From a virus: 64,000 bases of DNA. The stretch lies in the IMG/VR virus record IMGVR_UViG_3300044730_000313, positions 1 to 64,000 of that record. One strand, 5' to 3'. The translations under genes and the position numbers were made by a program. Positions 63,088 through 64,000 of this stretch are shown piece after piece. The first letter of the stretch is position 1; each line of letters opens with the position of its first letter. Below the pieces are notes generated by a model, which saw only the letters and a list, made by a program, of their open reading frames with translations, searched no databases and was not told the origin of the DNA.

Positions 63088-64000
63088 TATAAATACTGTT
63101 TGAATATGTTTGTTATTCCATAATCAAAGTCTATGAGGAATCCAGTCACTTCACCTTTAGCTATTGTGTAGCCATTCTTATCATCCCAACCACTCTTGGC
63201 TGTAGAGAAAGCAGGAAGCTGGAAGAACTTAATACCGTTAAAATCCAAGCTCACCTCGTGGTGTTTATCTCCTGTGAAGATGTAGAAGTTATCATGGTCA
63301 GACCATGCTTCTTTATATTCCATAGGAAATAGACCAGCTAGTTTGGCAGGTTTCAAAGCATCCCCATGATTGAACATCATGGCTGAGCTTCCGTAGCTAA
63401 CATACTTCCTATATCTAGGAGAGATGTCAAAGGACACACGGTTTTCATTTCTGAAATAGATTTCTAACCAGCTAGCCAAGTGCCATCCTACAAACTCATC
63501 GTGGTTACCAGCTACAAATATCACCTCCACATCACCACCTCTTTGAAGAAGTAGGTTTATTACATTCACCTCATGATCACATATTGCCTGAAAAGCAGTG
63601 TGATAGGAAAGGATGTTCTGCTGAGGTGTACCCTTTGTAGTGGTGTTTGTGAACTCACTGTTGAATTCGTCAGACCCAATTATGTATTTAATTTCTGTAA
63701 CGTTGTTAGAAAGAATGGCTTGGTTAAGAATTGTTTCCACTTTTTGAATATAGGTGGCAAATCTTTCCAAAATATCATTGTTTCCTTCTATATCTAGCTT
63801 GTTCAGGTGGGAGTCCTGTTTATTAATTACCAAACAAGCATTTGCTTTAGACAGCTCAAATCTAGGACCAATTATCTCAGGAGATACTGGTTGGTAGGTC
63901 TCTAAAAACGAAATGAACGAGTCTTGGAAAACTTGTTCATTCTTCTTCTTACCCAACCAGGCTTTCACCTGGTAATAAGGGTGTTCAACATTTCCCCAGT
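63087..64000 (-). CDS. Metallophosphoesterase / nuclease-like protein (5' end outside window)
   Basis: The frame stays open through the window edge: before the GTG at 63968 there are ten more codons (WGNVEHPYYQ), so the true start lies beyond base 64000. The visible part has the calcineurin-like motif set: IIGSDEFNSEF (GxD), FVAGNHDEFVGWHLAS (GNHD), MFNHGDALKP (HGD) and TGDKHHEVSL (GxxHH-type), in order. Such phage proteins are annotated as exonuclease- or DNA-repair-like phosphoesterases. Metal-dependent cleavage of phosphodiesters is known for the family; the substrate here is unknown. It overlaps the next gene by one base. Confidence 0.82.
   Translation of the reverse strand, partial: WGNVEHPYYQVKAWLGKKKNEQVFQDSFISFLETYQPVSPEIIGPRFELSKANACLVINKQDSHLNKLDIEGNNDILERFATYIQKVETILNQAILSNNVTEIKYIIGSDEFNSEFTNTTTKGTPQQNILSYHTAFQAICDHEVNVINLLLQRGGDVEVIFVAGNHDEFVGWHLASWLEIYFRNENRVSFDISPRYRKYVSYGSSAMMFNHGDALKPAKLAGLFPMEYKEAWSDHDNFYIFTGDKHHEVSLDFNGIKFFQLPAFSTAKSGWDDKNGYTIAKGEVTGFLIDFDYGITNIFKQYL

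Noticed and set aside
1-64000. tRNA, rRNA, integrase, transposon ends
   Set aside because: None could be recognised by reading; no cloverleaf-like segment, attachment site or terminal inverted repeats were found in the gaps. A tRNAscan-SE or Infernal run would settle this.

Overview
The window looks like part of the genome of a tailed double-stranded DNA phage of a Bacteroidota host, with a crAss-like (Crassvirales-type) virion module. Three things support this. (1) Giant virion proteins are packed head to tail, including a 4290-residue protein with an RNA-polymerase-type DFDID motif. (2) The promoters have the Bacteroidota form TTTG, about 20 bp, TAnnTTTG, and no clear Shine-Dalgarno sequences were noticed. 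(3) The lysis genes and the many small lysine-rich proteins are of phage type. No rRNA, tRNA, CRISPR array, integrase or insertion sequence was recognised. Coding density is very high, no gap reaches 300 bases, and all genes but one lie on the minus strand.

Layout from high to low coordinates, which is the direction of minus-strand transcription: a metallophosphoesterase running off the window end and small virion genes (64.0-60.9 kb); a 1684-residue tail stabilisation/muzzle-type protein (60.9-55.8); three more putative virion proteins (55.8-49.8); a 785-residue protein with its own promoter, followed by the 4290-residue RNA polymerase-like protein and a 2072-residue protein with a PD-(D/E)XK nuclease motif (49.7-28.2); and a receptor-binding region with a 3086-residue collagen-like, beta-roll and S74-chaperone fibre (28.2-17.6). 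Next comes a nucleotide-sugar and modification cluster (17.5-12.3) with a GT9-like transferase, sulfotransferase, APS-kinase-like protein, cupin, HAD protein, split HldE-like kinase and nucleotidyltransferase, HldD-like epimerase, NMNAT-like protein and DUF2061-like membrane protein. One plus-strand gene (8.9-12.3) encodes a 1138-residue methyltransferase and multi-glycosyltransferase. It is followed by a lysis cassette (8.7-6.3), more appendage proteins and a glycosyltransferase (6.2-2.7), and an array of short basic proteins (2.6-0.04).

The most interesting idea is that the phage glycosylates its own virion. It carries genes resembling ADP-heptose synthesis enzymes, a transferase domain resembling autotransporter O-heptosyltransferases (BAHT/TibC type, with a four-cysteine cluster), other glycosyltransferases, and sulfate activation and transfer genes. 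These lie around proteins unusually rich in likely acceptors: a giant Gly-Ser-Thr fibre and at least six proteins with mucin-like poly-threonine tracts. The enzyme family calls rest on motifs read by eye; the substrate link is inference.

Seven promoters are proposed, five of them with exact TTTG and TAnnTTTG boxes. Two overlap divergently between the lysis cassette and the plus-strand glycosyltransferase gene. Several give very short leaders, so transcripts may be nearly leaderless. No convincing intrinsic terminator was found.
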